Shown: piece after piece, positions 16,680 to 24,002 of the stretch | How positions within the stretch are numbered: the first letter of the stretch is position 1 | Layout of the letters: each line of letters begins with the position of its first letter | Source of the DNA: an uncultured Porphyromonadaceae bacterium | GTDB taxonomy: Bacteria; Bacteroidota; Bacteroidia; Bacteroidales; Muribaculaceae | Length of the DNA: 24,002 bases | Assembly: GCA_947177595.1 (NCBI GenBank) | Contig: CAMWUZ010000004.1 | Location: 1-24,002 of the forward strand | Direction of reading: 5' to 3' | Notes under the pieces: generated by a model | Told to the model about the DNA's origin: nothing | The model's database searches: none | Seen by the model: the letters and a program-made list of their open reading frames with translations, nothing else | Made by a program: the position numbers and the translations under genes

Positions 16680-16711
16680 TTTATATAAGTTGTTATTTTT
16701 ATGTATATTTG
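16680..16711 (+). promoter_or_regulatory. Promoter of pfp
   Basis: TATATTTG (16704-16711) is an exact -7 element. TTTA (16680-16683), 20 bases upstream, is a one-mismatch -33. The start codon is 39 bases downstream of the -7 box. It lies after the terminator at 16559-16587, so pfp can be transcribed independently. Confidence 0.6.
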
Positions 16712-16750
16712 CAAGCGATAAACAAGCTACACCATTAAACTTATTATACA

Positions 16751-18397
16751 ATGAAGAAAAGCGCATTGCAAATTGCCCGCTCAGCCTATCAGCCGAAGCT
16801 CCCGGTTGCCCTCACAGGCAGCGTGATAGCTGTTGAAGGCGAGCCGACACAGTCTGTTGCAGATCAGGAAGAAATCAAAAAACTGTTTCCAAACACTTAC
16901 GGTCTCCCCGAAATCCGTTTTGAAAAGAACCCTAATCCGGCTCCCGGCAAACCCATCAATGTGGGTGTGATTCTTTCCGGCGGACAGGCTCCCGGCGGTC
17001 ACAATGTGATATGCGGTCTGTTTGACGGCTTGAAAAAAATCAACAAGGAGAGCAAACTCTATGGCTTTCTCATGGGTCCCGGCGGACTTGTTGACCATAA
17101 GTATGTTGAACTGACTTCTGACATCATCGACGAATACCGTAATACCGGCGGCTTTGACATTATCGGTTCAGGCAGAACTAAACTTGAAAAGAAAGAGCAG
17201 TTTGACAAGGGTCTTGAAATTCTCAAGAAACTTGACATTACCGCACTTGTAATTATCGGTGGCGATGATTCCAATACAAATGCTGCTGTTCTCGCCGAAT
17301 ACTATAAGAATATCGGTGCAGGAGTTCAGGTTATCGGCTGCCCGAAAACCATTGACGGAGACCTCAAGAACGAGGTTATCGAGGCTTCTTTCGGCTTTGA
17401 CACCGCTACAAAAACATATAGCGAGCTCATCGGCAATATTCAGCGCGACTGCTTCTCTGCAAAGAAATACTGGCACTTCATCAAACTGATGGGGCGCTCT
17501 GCTTCGCACATCGCTCTGGAATGCGCTCTTCAGACTCAGCCCAACGTGTGCATCATCTCAGAGGAGGTTGAAGCCAAGAACCAGACGCTTGACGATGTTG
17601 TGAACTACATCGCTGACATAGTAGCCGCACGCGCTGCTAAAGGTGAGAATTTCGGCACTGTGCTGATTCCCGAAGGTCTTATCGAGTTTATCCCCGCAAT
17701 GAAGAATCTCATCGCAGAGCTCAATGACCTCCTTGCCAAGAGCCCCGAGTTTGCCACTCTCACTCCGGCAGCACAGCGTGAATTTGTTCTCAGTCATCTC
17801 GGTGCCGACAATGCGAAGGTATTCGCCTCACTTCCCGAGGGAGTCGCACGTCAGCTCACTCTCGACCGTGACCCTCACGGAAATGTTCAGGTGTCACTCA
17901 TCGAAACAGAGAAACTTCTCAGCGAAATGGTTGGTCGTCGCCTGAAGCAGATGCACGAAGAAGGTAAATACAACGGCAAGTTCTCTCCTCTCCACCACTT
18001 CTTCGGCTACGAGGGCAGATGTGCCGCTCCGTCAAATTTTGACGCGGACTATTGCTATGCACTCGGTTTCAATGCCGCTTGTCTTATCAATGCGGGTGTA
18101 ACCGGATATCTGTCAAGCCTCCGCAACCTCACCAAGCCGAGCGTTCAGTGGCTTGCCGGCGGTATTCCTATCACCATGATGTTTAATATGGAGCGTCGCC
18201 ACGGCGAGATGAAACCTGTTATCCAGAAAGCACTTGTGCGTCTGGACGGCACACCTTTCCGCCGCTTCGCCGCCAAGCGTGACGAATGGGCTGCGGCAAC
18301 AAGCTATGTGTTCCCCGGTCCTATCCAGTACTTCGGTCCGTCTGAAGTGTGCGATCAGCCCACTCTCACCCTCCATTACGAGCATCTCGATAAGTAA
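16751..18397 (+). CDS. pfp: Diphosphate-dependent 6-phosphofructokinase
   Basis: The enzyme reversibly phosphorylates fructose 6-phosphate using pyrophosphate instead of ATP, in cytoplasmic glycolysis/gluconeogenesis. It has 548 residues, the length of the long PPi-PFK clade common in Bacteroidota, plants and spirochaetes. Motifs are G-G-Q-A-P-G-G-H-N at 77-85, G-G-D-D-S-N-T-N-A at 170-178, P-K-T-I-D-G-D-L at 198-205 and M-G-R-S-A-S-H about 45 residues later. The second Asp of G-G-D-D and the Lys of P-K-T-I-D-G-D are the known determinants of pyrophosphate over ATP use. It has its own promoter and is followed by a strong terminator. Confidence 0.96.
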   Translation: MKKSALQIARSAYQPKLPVALTGSVIAVEGEPTQSVADQEEIKKLFPNTYGLPEIRFEKNPNPAPGKPINVGVILSGGQAPGGHNVICGLFDGLKKINKESKLYGFLMGPGGLVDHKYVELTSDIIDEYRNTGGFDIIGSGRTKLEKKEQFDKGLEILKKLDITALVIIGGDDSNTNAAVLAEYYKNIGAGVQVIGCPKTIDGDLKNEVIEASFGFDTATKTYSELIGNIQRDCFSAKKYWHFIKLMGRSASHIALECALQTQPNVCIISEEVEAKNQTLDDVVNYIADIVAARAAKGENFGTVLIPEGLIEFIPAMKNLIAELNDLLAKSPEFATLTPAAQREFVLSHLGADNAKVFASLPEGVARQLTLDRDPHGNVQVSLIETEKLLSEMVGRRLKQMHEEGKYNGKFSPLHHFFGYEGRCAAPSNFDADYCYALGFNAACLINAGVTGYLSSLRNLTKPSVQWLAGGIPITMMFNMERRHGEMKPVIQKALVRLDGTPFRRFAAKRDEWAAATSYVFPGPIQYFGPSEVCDQPTLTLHYEHLDK

Positions 18398-18426
18398 TCT
18401 CATTTATTACTGTTTTCTCATAAGGA

Positions 18427-18458
18427 GACTATGCCAAATTTTGGCATAGTCTTTTTTA
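18427..18458 (+). terminator. Rho-independent terminator after pfp
   Basis: GACTATGCC (18427-18435) pairs perfectly with GGCATAGTC (18443-18451) around an AAATTTT loop, followed by TTTTTTA. It lies 30 bases after the pfp stop and is a textbook intrinsic terminator separating pfp from manA. Confidence 0.93.
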
Positions 18459-18486
18459 TTATGATCGTTTTTTTGATGAAAAAGGG

Positions 18487-18515
18487 TTTGATTTCAAATG
18501 TTTTGAGTACTTTTG
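18487..18515 (+). promoter_or_regulatory. Promoter of manA
   Basis: TTTG (18487-18490), 17 bases, then TACTTTTG (18508-18515). The -7 element is exact but the spacing is two to three bases shorter than usual. The manA start codon is 35 bases downstream. Because a strong terminator lies just upstream, manA needs its own promoter. Confidence 0.55.
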
Positions 18516-18550
18516 TAACAATTTTGTCACTTCAAAAAAAATCAACAGAC

Positions 18551-19525
18551 ATGAGTACACATATTCCTCCACTGAAATTCGAACCGATTCTCAAAAGCGT
18601 TGTGTGGGGCGGTGAGAAAATCGCCACTTTTAAAGGCATCGTCACCGAACAGACTCAAATAGGAGAGAGTTGGGAAATTTCAGGAGTGAAGGGCAACGAA
18701 TCGGTTGTTGCAAACGGACCGGACAAAGGGCTGACCCTGTCACAGATGATTGACAAGTATAAAGGTGAGCTTGTAGGCGAGAAAAACTATGAGATTTTCG
18801 GAAATACTTTTCCTCTGCTGATAAAGATAATCGATGCGGCAGGAAATCTCTCTGTCCAGGTGCATCCTGATGACAATCTTGCTAAAGAGCGCCACAACAG
18901 TCTCGGAAAAACCGAAATGTGGTATATCATCGATGCCGACAAAGATGCGGAAATCTATGCCGGACTGTCAAAAGAACTCACACCGGAGGAATATGCTGCC
19001 AAAGTTGCCGACAACTCCATAATGGACTCCATCACCGCACATAAATCTCACGCCGGAGATGTTTTTTTCCTTCCCGCAGGGCGAATCCATGCTATCGGTG
19101 CAGGAAATCTGCTTGTGGAAGTGCAGGAAACGAGTGATATCACCTACCGCATATATGACTACGGCAGAGTTGATGCCAAAACCGGTCAACCACGTGAGCT
19201 CCATGTAGAGCTGGCTAAAGATGCTATCGACTATAAGGTCTATCCCGAATATGTGTCCCACGCAAAACCGCTTGTTGAGTCTATCCATGAACTTGTGCGC
19301 TGCTCACACTTCCAGGTGTATATGGTGGATGTTGAAGGCGAAAAGACAATCCGACCGTCAATTCCCGGATTCTCCACCATGACCTGTATTGAGGGCGAGA
19401 TGATGCTCAACGACATGAAAGGCACGGAGATGCCGCTACGCCAAGGCGAGAGCGTGCTCATTCCGGCAAGTCTCAATGAATTCAAGATCACCGGCAAAGG
19501 TAAGCTCGTCAACGCATTCAACTGA
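18551..19525 (+). CDS. manA: Mannose-6-phosphate isomerase, class I
   Basis: A zinc-dependent cupin isomerase that interconverts mannose 6-phosphate and fructose 6-phosphate in the cytoplasm, linking mannose use and GDP-mannose supply to glycolysis. The ATG at 18551 gives 324 residues, normal for the short bacterial form. The frame stays open upstream to 18431, but that extension would start inside the pfp terminator and run through the promoter. Zinc-site residues expected for the family are visible: V-Q-V-H-P-D-D at 102-108 (Q103, H105), E122 in T-E-M-W-Y, and H180 in G-R-I-H-A-I-G-A-G. R200 in T-Y-R-I-Y-D-Y sits in the usual active-site segment. It converges on tamB with a 12-base gap and no visible terminator. 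Confidence 0.94.
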   Translation: MSTHIPPLKFEPILKSVVWGGEKIATFKGIVTEQTQIGESWEISGVKGNESVVANGPDKGLTLSQMIDKYKGELVGEKNYEIFGNTFPLLIKIIDAAGNLSVQVHPDDNLAKERHNSLGKTEMWYIIDADKDAEIYAGLSKELTPEEYAAKVADNSIMDSITAHKSHAGDVFFLPAGRIHAIGAGNLLVEVQETSDITYRIYDYGRVDAKTGQPRELHVELAKDAIDYKVYPEYVSHAKPLVESIHELVRCSHFQVYMVDVEGEKTIRPSIPGFSTMTCIEGEMMLNDMKGTEMPLRQGESVLIPASLNEFKITGKGKLVNAFN

Positions 19526-19537
19526 GACTTCGTATAA

Positions 19538-22500
19538 TTATCTGATTATTATCCAGTCGGCATTCTCTTCTGAGGGTGCCGATTTTTCTTGCACGGGAGC
19601 GAGCAAAGTATCCGCCGGCACTTCATCGTTTTTTTTCTTCTTGCGGCGTAGAAATGAGAAGATATTGTCAAAGTCACGCTTGAGCACAATACCTACACCC
19701 TGAGTGGTGAGAGCATTTTTAACATAATAGTTGCGGTCATTATAGCGATTATAGGCTTTGAGACGGAGATTGCCGCTGCGGTTTATGAGATATTCGATGT
19801 CAAAATCACCGATAAAGGAGTTATTGTTCAGTGTCTTGTCGCGATAACCGAAATTACCGTTAAGCAGAAGCCTGTTATTAAGCAACTGGCTGGAGAGAGC
19901 AAGATCTACCTCCACATCGCTGAAATCTCCACGGTCACTCCGGATATTCGGAGCAAGACGCCAGTTTTCACTCAGCTGACCGAGCATACTGCTCAATTGC
20001 GATGAAATGGTCGATGATGCCACAGATACAAACTCATTACCCTTAGTGGTATTCATATAGTCAGGAGTATAGAACTTGTTGAGCGCGAGCAAATAGATAA
20101 TCTGCCGGTTCATCATATCCTCCGTGCTGACTATACTTTTGACCTTATGGTAGGTATCCTGGCTAAGAGTCGGAAACTCAAGATCAAACGCTATATCGGG
20201 CTGACGCATATCTCCGCTAACCAACATAAGCGCATGAACCGGAACATTGGTACGGTTTAGCTCGCGATCCTCCAGGAACGACTCGTCCAGATCGCTCAGA
20301 TTTGCGGTAAGGGAATATACCGCCTGAATGTTCAACTGAGCTGCGTATGGGTCTCCGTGGAAAGAAATCGAACTGCCTTCACGAATAGTGAAATCCTTGA
20401 TAATAATATCCTGGAGAGTGAAATTATAGTTACCCCTCTGGAGAGTGTATGTGCCAAACATCTTGAGGTCTTCGCTGGAAGAATCGTAAGTCATGCGGAG
20501 ATTGCCGCTGCCGTATGCTCTTATCCTGTCACCACCAACCGGGTCCATCACCAAATTTATCTGTGCTGCGGGATTTACACCGATTGCGATATTCATTGTA
20601 TATACGCTTCCGGATCCGACATCTTCAGTTCTTGCTATCCGTTGCTTAAGTTCCCGCACTATTTTGGGCGGGGCGGTAGCGGCGGCTATCGAATCTTTTC
20701 TATCCCTGTCGCGGTCACGGAAAGTGATGAAAGTATAATCGCTTGCAGTTTCGGCATCATTGAGTACAAAGGTGAATGTGGAGTTTGGCGCTGTTGTCAT
20801 ATCAACACCGATATTCACTATGCCCGGTTCTCCGGTAACCGATGCGGAACCATTGGCGAATACTCTGCCATACCAGTTGGTTTCATTGTTCTCTCTCACA
20901 TCATACACAAGCATATTCTTAGCATCAGTGATTTCAAAATTAAATCGCGGTTCCTTGAAGAATTTATGGTCGAGCGTACCGTTAAGAATAGCCGTATTGC
21001 CATAAACATCTGTGAGGGTGATATTTTTGAGATCGATATGCCCCGGAGTAAGTCTTACCGAATCGGTTGCGGAGTATATGGTATTTGTAAAATCCAGTTT
21101 CAGCTTAAGATCCTCGGCAAAAATGTCGCCGACCATGTCAATATACTTGAAACTGCCCCACAGATGAGCCTTGCCGGACGCATAACCGCTAACACTCGAA
21201 GTGAACGCAGCCATAAACGGCTTCAGAAATCCGACTTCTATTCTATCAGCATCAAAATACAAGTCAAGCGAATCAGCCAACGGCTTTATCTCCCCGTTAA
21301 TTTTACTAACTCCGCCATTAGGCTGACTTACCGCCGCATCAATCACTATCGCTTTAGAAGCATTGTCCCAGTGGCTCTTGATTTTGGTATCTCCCATAAG
21401 GGAGTAGTTATATGACAGCCGCTTAACATCAAGGTTGTCGGTTAACAGCAACGGTTGACGCGAAAGCAGCCCGGCTGCGGCAATATCGCCTGTCGCAACT
21501 CCACCAAACATCGCCGTGGGAATATCCAGTGTTTCAAACACATAGTCAAGACTGACTCCCCGCAGGGCAATATCAATTTTATCATCTTCATTTTCAGATG
21601 CCACTCCTTGTATTGACAGATATTGGTTCCCTCTACCTATACGGAAGTCGGCAACAGTTATTTCCTCCGGCTTGATACTGATTTTCGCCGGTGACACAGT
21701 CCATGCCGTATCATTAAACACCAACTTACCGGGATTGACATCTATAAGTGTCATCCGTTTATTCGAAGCGGAATCTCTTGCAAAGGTTGCCGACAAAGAG
21801 AGATTGCCGTTGAAGTCTCTGTCTCTATCAACTTTCCAGTCAAGCTGCGTGTCAACATGATTATCAGTAGCAAAAACCGTTCCATCTATTGTCATCTCCC
21901 CCTTCTTTGTGGGATATACGGTGCTGAAATAAGCATTGCCCCGGGGCTTTCCTGAAGCTATGTCATCCGAAATCTTCACCGCAAGCGTGGTATTTTCAAG
22001 CAATCTGTTTCCCTGCTGAAGATATGGCGCGTCAACAGTCAGATTAAATTCCTTAGCATCCGACACAAAAGAGCCCCGCAGGTTTACCGGATAAATAACC
22101 TTTACAGGTAAGGACACAATTGAACCAAGTGGCGCTGTAGTTTTAATGTTAGCGGCGATGGTAATGCTGTCGCCGACAGTAGCGACGCGTTTCGGTTGAG
22201 GTATCAACTGAGGAAGCAACTGATTGCCAAGCTGCTGCATGGAGGATGTGAGAGTGGATAACCGATAATCACCTGAAATACCGACATCGGCAACATCACT
22301 CTTGAGAGAAATTGAGCGCGATGAGCCGTCATTATCCGCCAACAGGATCATATCTCCGATTTTTGATTCCGAGCCGTCAGGGTTTCGCATCGTAAGCGAT
22401 TCAACATCAACCCTCCCCGCTATGTCATCAAGCATACTCCATTCCAGATCAATCACTCCGGTTCCTGACAAAATTTTATCGGCAAGCACACCGGTAGCTC

Positions 22501-24002
22501 CCAGCATTCCGGTTGAAAGTTCTGCTATAGAAAAATCAGTGCTGAGAGTCTTTCGTTTTCCTGACTGAGCAAATTCTGCATCTATATCAAATGAAAGTCC
22601 CTGATTATGCGAGGTTACAACTCCTTTGTACGCTCCGCCCACATATGCGGCAGTCACCGCCACATTTTCCAAAGTGCGTCCGGCATATTCAGCTGATACT
22701 ATCGTGAGATTAGCTGAACCGGACATATTTCCATGAATTACTTTTCCTTCACCTGTAAGAGTTGCATTGATATCCCCCAATCTACCTAAAGCGGTGACCG
22801 TGGAATCAAATAGCTGCGCCCCTTTAATATAATCTAAGTCAGCAGAAAACTCACAACTGCTCAACTTACCGGATGCGAGCAACGCTTTTGCACCTACTGT
22901 TACCGCACCTGCATCACACAAAAGAGTGGCAGAGCAATGCGCCGACTGTCCTGTCAGCGCCGCTTCACCAATAACATCTATCTTGCCAATATTTGAAATT
23001 AATCTGCTTGCTATCGGAGTGATATCAGTTAGCTTACTCAAAATTTCATTAAGTTCAAGGCTATTGCAACCTATACTGAATCTCGGAATAGAAAATTCAG
23101 GCGTACTTGAATTCGCCAAATTGTGAATGTAACCATTTCCTCTCAGCCATAGTGACTCGGATTCATCTGCAATTTCAAATGACTTGACCTCCATTGCATC
23201 TACCGTGCCGCCAACATTGAGACTCAGAGCAAGTGGCGTAGAGATCTTTTTTATCTGCGGCAGGAATGCGCTGAAATCTGAAAGAGTGACTACCGACTCC
23301 GGTTTAACCGCGATATTAATATGACGGGTGGCAAGATTTTCCTTGATGCTGTTAAGGGAGGGATAACTGACGCGGGTATTCTCAAAAGCGATATGAGTAT
23401 TCGGCAAAGCTATATCAAGCCCGTTCACAGAAGCTGCGGTATCTGTCACAACAAATGTGCCGTCAAGCCCTTTGAGAGTAAAACCGGATTGTTCGGATAG
23501 CGCGAGTCGCTGCAACACAACCCGGAAATTATCATTGGCGATTCTCGGCAAACGCAAATCGGCTCTTAGATCATATATGCGGATATGATTTTTATCGAAC
23601 CGTGCTGAATCCTCCGCCTCAGAATACACGTCATAGCTGAATTTTGACCGACGAATCACAACTGTATTCACCCGAAAATCAAATTTTGCCGGTGGTTTGT
23701 TTTTGTCTTTCGGAGAAAGAGCATCTATCATCGGCTTAATATTGAGAGGAGATGAAGGTGTGTCCCTTGTCAGTCTTGCATCCAGGCCGATTATCTCGGC
23801 ATAATTCACTACCAGTCTGCGCTTAATAATCAGACGCGAAATACTCAGCCCCGCACCCAACCTATCCGCCCGAACAATAGTGTCTCCGAGCGAATCGGTA
23901 ATCGCCACACGCCTGAAAGTTACTCTGCTGAAAGGAGCTATATTCACCGCATCAATGCTCACATCCATTCCAAGCAGAGAGGTCAGTTCTTTCTCCGCCT
24001 TA
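19538..24002 (-). CDS. tamB: TamB-like translocation and assembly protein, 5' partial
   Basis: The frame is open to the right edge (in frame from base 24001), so the N terminus and its membrane anchor lie outside the window; 1487 residues are visible. TamB/AsmA-like proteins span the periplasm as a long beta-groove and are tied to outer-membrane protein insertion and lipid transport. The visible N-terminal part (L-L-G-M-D-V-S-I-D-A-V-N-I then R-V-T-F-R-R-V) matches the early AsmA-like strand pattern seen in Bacteroidota homologues. Hundreds of residues of short repetitive beta strands follow. The last 400 or so fit the conserved C-terminal TamB domain (DUF490), including M-F-G-T-Y-T-L-Q-R-G-N-Y-N-F-T and S-G-D-M-R-Q-P-D-I-A-F-D. 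The end is basic (R-R-K-K-K-K) followed by a polar tail. The promoter is off the window. Confidence 0.9.
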   Translation of the reverse strand, partial: KAEKELTSLLGMDVSIDAVNIAPFSRVTFRRVAITDSLGDTIVRADRLGAGLSISRLIIKRRLVVNYAEIIGLDARLTRDTPSSPLNIKPMIDALSPKDKNKPPAKFDFRVNTVVIRRSKFSYDVYSEAEDSARFDKNHIRIYDLRADLRLPRIANDNFRVVLQRLALSEQSGFTLKGLDGTFVVTDTAASVNGLDIALPNTHIAFENTRVSYPSLNSIKENLATRHINIAVKPESVVTLSDFSAFLPQIKKISTPLALSLNVGGTVDAMEVKSFEIADESESLWLRGNGYIHNLANSSTPEFSIPRFSIGCNSLELNEILSKLTDITPIASRLISNIGKIDVIGEAALTGQSAHCSATLLCDAGAVTVGAKALLASGKLSSCEFSADLDYIKGAQLFDSTVTALGRLGDINATLTGEGKVIHGNMSGSANLTIVSAEYAGRTLENVAVTAAYVGGAYKGVVTSHNQGLSFDIDAEFAQSGKRKTLSTDFSIAELSTGMLGATGVLADKILSGTGVIDLEWSMLDDIAGRVDVESLTMRNPDGSESKIGDMILLADNDGSSRSISLKSDVADVGISGDYRLSTLTSSMQQLGNQLLPQLIPQPKRVATVGDSITIAANIKTTAPLGSIVSLPVKVIYPVNLRGSFVSDAKEFNLTVDAPYLQQGNRLLENTTLAVKISDDIASGKPRGNAYFSTVYPTKKGEMTIDGTVFATDNHVDTQLDWKVDRDRDFNGNLSLSATFARDSASNKRMTLIDVNPGKLVFNDTAWTVSPAKISIKPEEITVADFRIGRGNQYLSIQGVASENEDDKIDIALRGVSLDYVFETLDIPTAMFGGVATGDIAAAGLLSRQPLLLTDNLDVKRLSYNYSLMGDTKIKSHWDNASKAIVIDAAVSQPNGGVSKINGEIKPLADSLDLYFDADRIEVGFLKPFMAAFTSSVSGYASGKAHLWGSFKYIDMVGDIFAEDLKLKLDFTNTIYSATDSVRLTPGHIDLKNITLTDVYGNTAILNGTLDHKFFKEPRFNFEITDAKNMLVYDVRENNETNWYGRVFANGSASVTGEPGIVNIGVDMTTAPNSTFTFVLNDAETASDYTFITFRDRDRDRKDSIAAATAPPKIVRELKQRIARTEDVGSGSVYTMNIAIGVNPAAQINLVMDPVGGDRIRAYGSGNLRMTYDSSSEDLKMFGTYTLQRGNYNFTLQDIIIKDFTIREGSSISFHGDPYAAQLNIQAVYSLTANLSDLDESFLEDRELNRTNVPVHALMLVSGDMRQPDIAFDLEFPTLSQDTYHKVKSIVSTEDMMNRQIIYLLALNKFYTPDYMNTTKGNEFVSVASSTISSQLSSMLGQLSENWRLAPNIRSDRGDFSDVEVDLALSSQLLNNRLLLNGNFGYRDKTLNNNSFIGDFDIEYLINRSGNLRLKAYNRYNDRNYYVKNALTTQGVGIVLKRDFDNIFSFLRRKKKKNDEVPADTLLAPVQEKSAPSEENADWIIIR

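Noticed and set aside
15848..16750. tRNA, CRISPR array or insertion-sequence remnant in the large gap
   Set aside because: No tRNA T-arm consensus, no regularly spaced repeats, no terminal inverted repeats and no transposase-like frame were seen on either strand.
18431..18550. Forty-codon N-terminal extension of manA
   Set aside because: It would begin inside the pfp terminator hairpin and run through the manA promoter. The family start matches the ATG at 18551.
20357..21415. 352-codon open frame on the plus strand inside tamB
   Set aside because: It is antisense to a clear TamB coding sequence, its translation matches no family I recognise, and it has no promoter-like sequence. It is a shadow frame.

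Overview
The window looks like chromosome from a gut Bacteroidales bacterium. Promoters match the Bacteroidota consensus (TTTG, about 17-20 bases, TAnnTTTG). Most start sites lack a strong Shine-Dalgarno sequence. The gene content also fits: NanLET-type sialic acid catabolism with a RenBP-type epimerase, long-form PPi-dependent phosphofructokinase, a roughly 1500-residue Bacteroidota-style TamB, and a TPR-type membrane kinase-like protein. A family such as Muribaculaceae is plausible, but this is inference from gene content, not from a marker gene. There are no tRNAs, rRNAs, insertion sequences, CRISPR arrays or phage genes.

Layout. (1) 1-5428, plus strand: the tail of a glycine-cleavage operon, gcvH (5' cut by the window) - gcvPA - gcvPB - lpdA. 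The last three junctions are ATGA overlaps, and the final one runs into a family 2 glycosyltransferase. gcvT is not visible. (2) 5429-7180, plus strand: a single transcription unit for a TPR/transmembrane protein with a histidine-kinase ATPase domain. The phospho-accepting histidine is replaced by alanine. (3) 7202-15847, minus strand: a six-gene operon from one strong promoter, in the order nanT, nanL, nanE, a secreted GDSL-esterase/sialate-O-acetylesterase/mutarotase fusion, a creatininase-family amidohydrolase, and a FucO-type lactaldehyde reductase. A hairpin terminator shared with region 2 closes it. (4) 15848-16750: a non-coding gap of about 900 bases holding a candidate small transcription unit (promoter, about 230 bases, terminator) and the promoter of the next gene. 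(5) 16751-19525, plus strand: pfp with a clear terminator, then manA with its own promoter. (6) 19538-24002, minus strand: tamB, cut at its 5' end by the window.

How the parts fit. Region 3 describes use of host mucin capping sugars. The secreted fusion would remove O-acetyl esters from sialic acid and interconvert its anomers. NanT imports Neu5Ac, NanL splits it to ManNAc and pyruvate, and NanE converts ManNAc to GlcNAc for the amino-sugar pathway. FucO at the operon end would reduce the lactaldehyde made from L-fucose, the other mucin cap. The creatininase-family enzyme has no assigned role here and is the least explained member. pfp and manA feed hexose phosphates into PPi-linked glycolysis and mannose/GDP-mannose metabolism.

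Most unusual items: the three-domain sialic acid esterase/mutarotase fusion, the amidohydrolase in a nan operon, the kinase-like protein without its histidine, the candidate small RNA or leader-peptide unit at about 16355-16587, and a near-identical AT-rich motif in the leaders of nanT and nanL.
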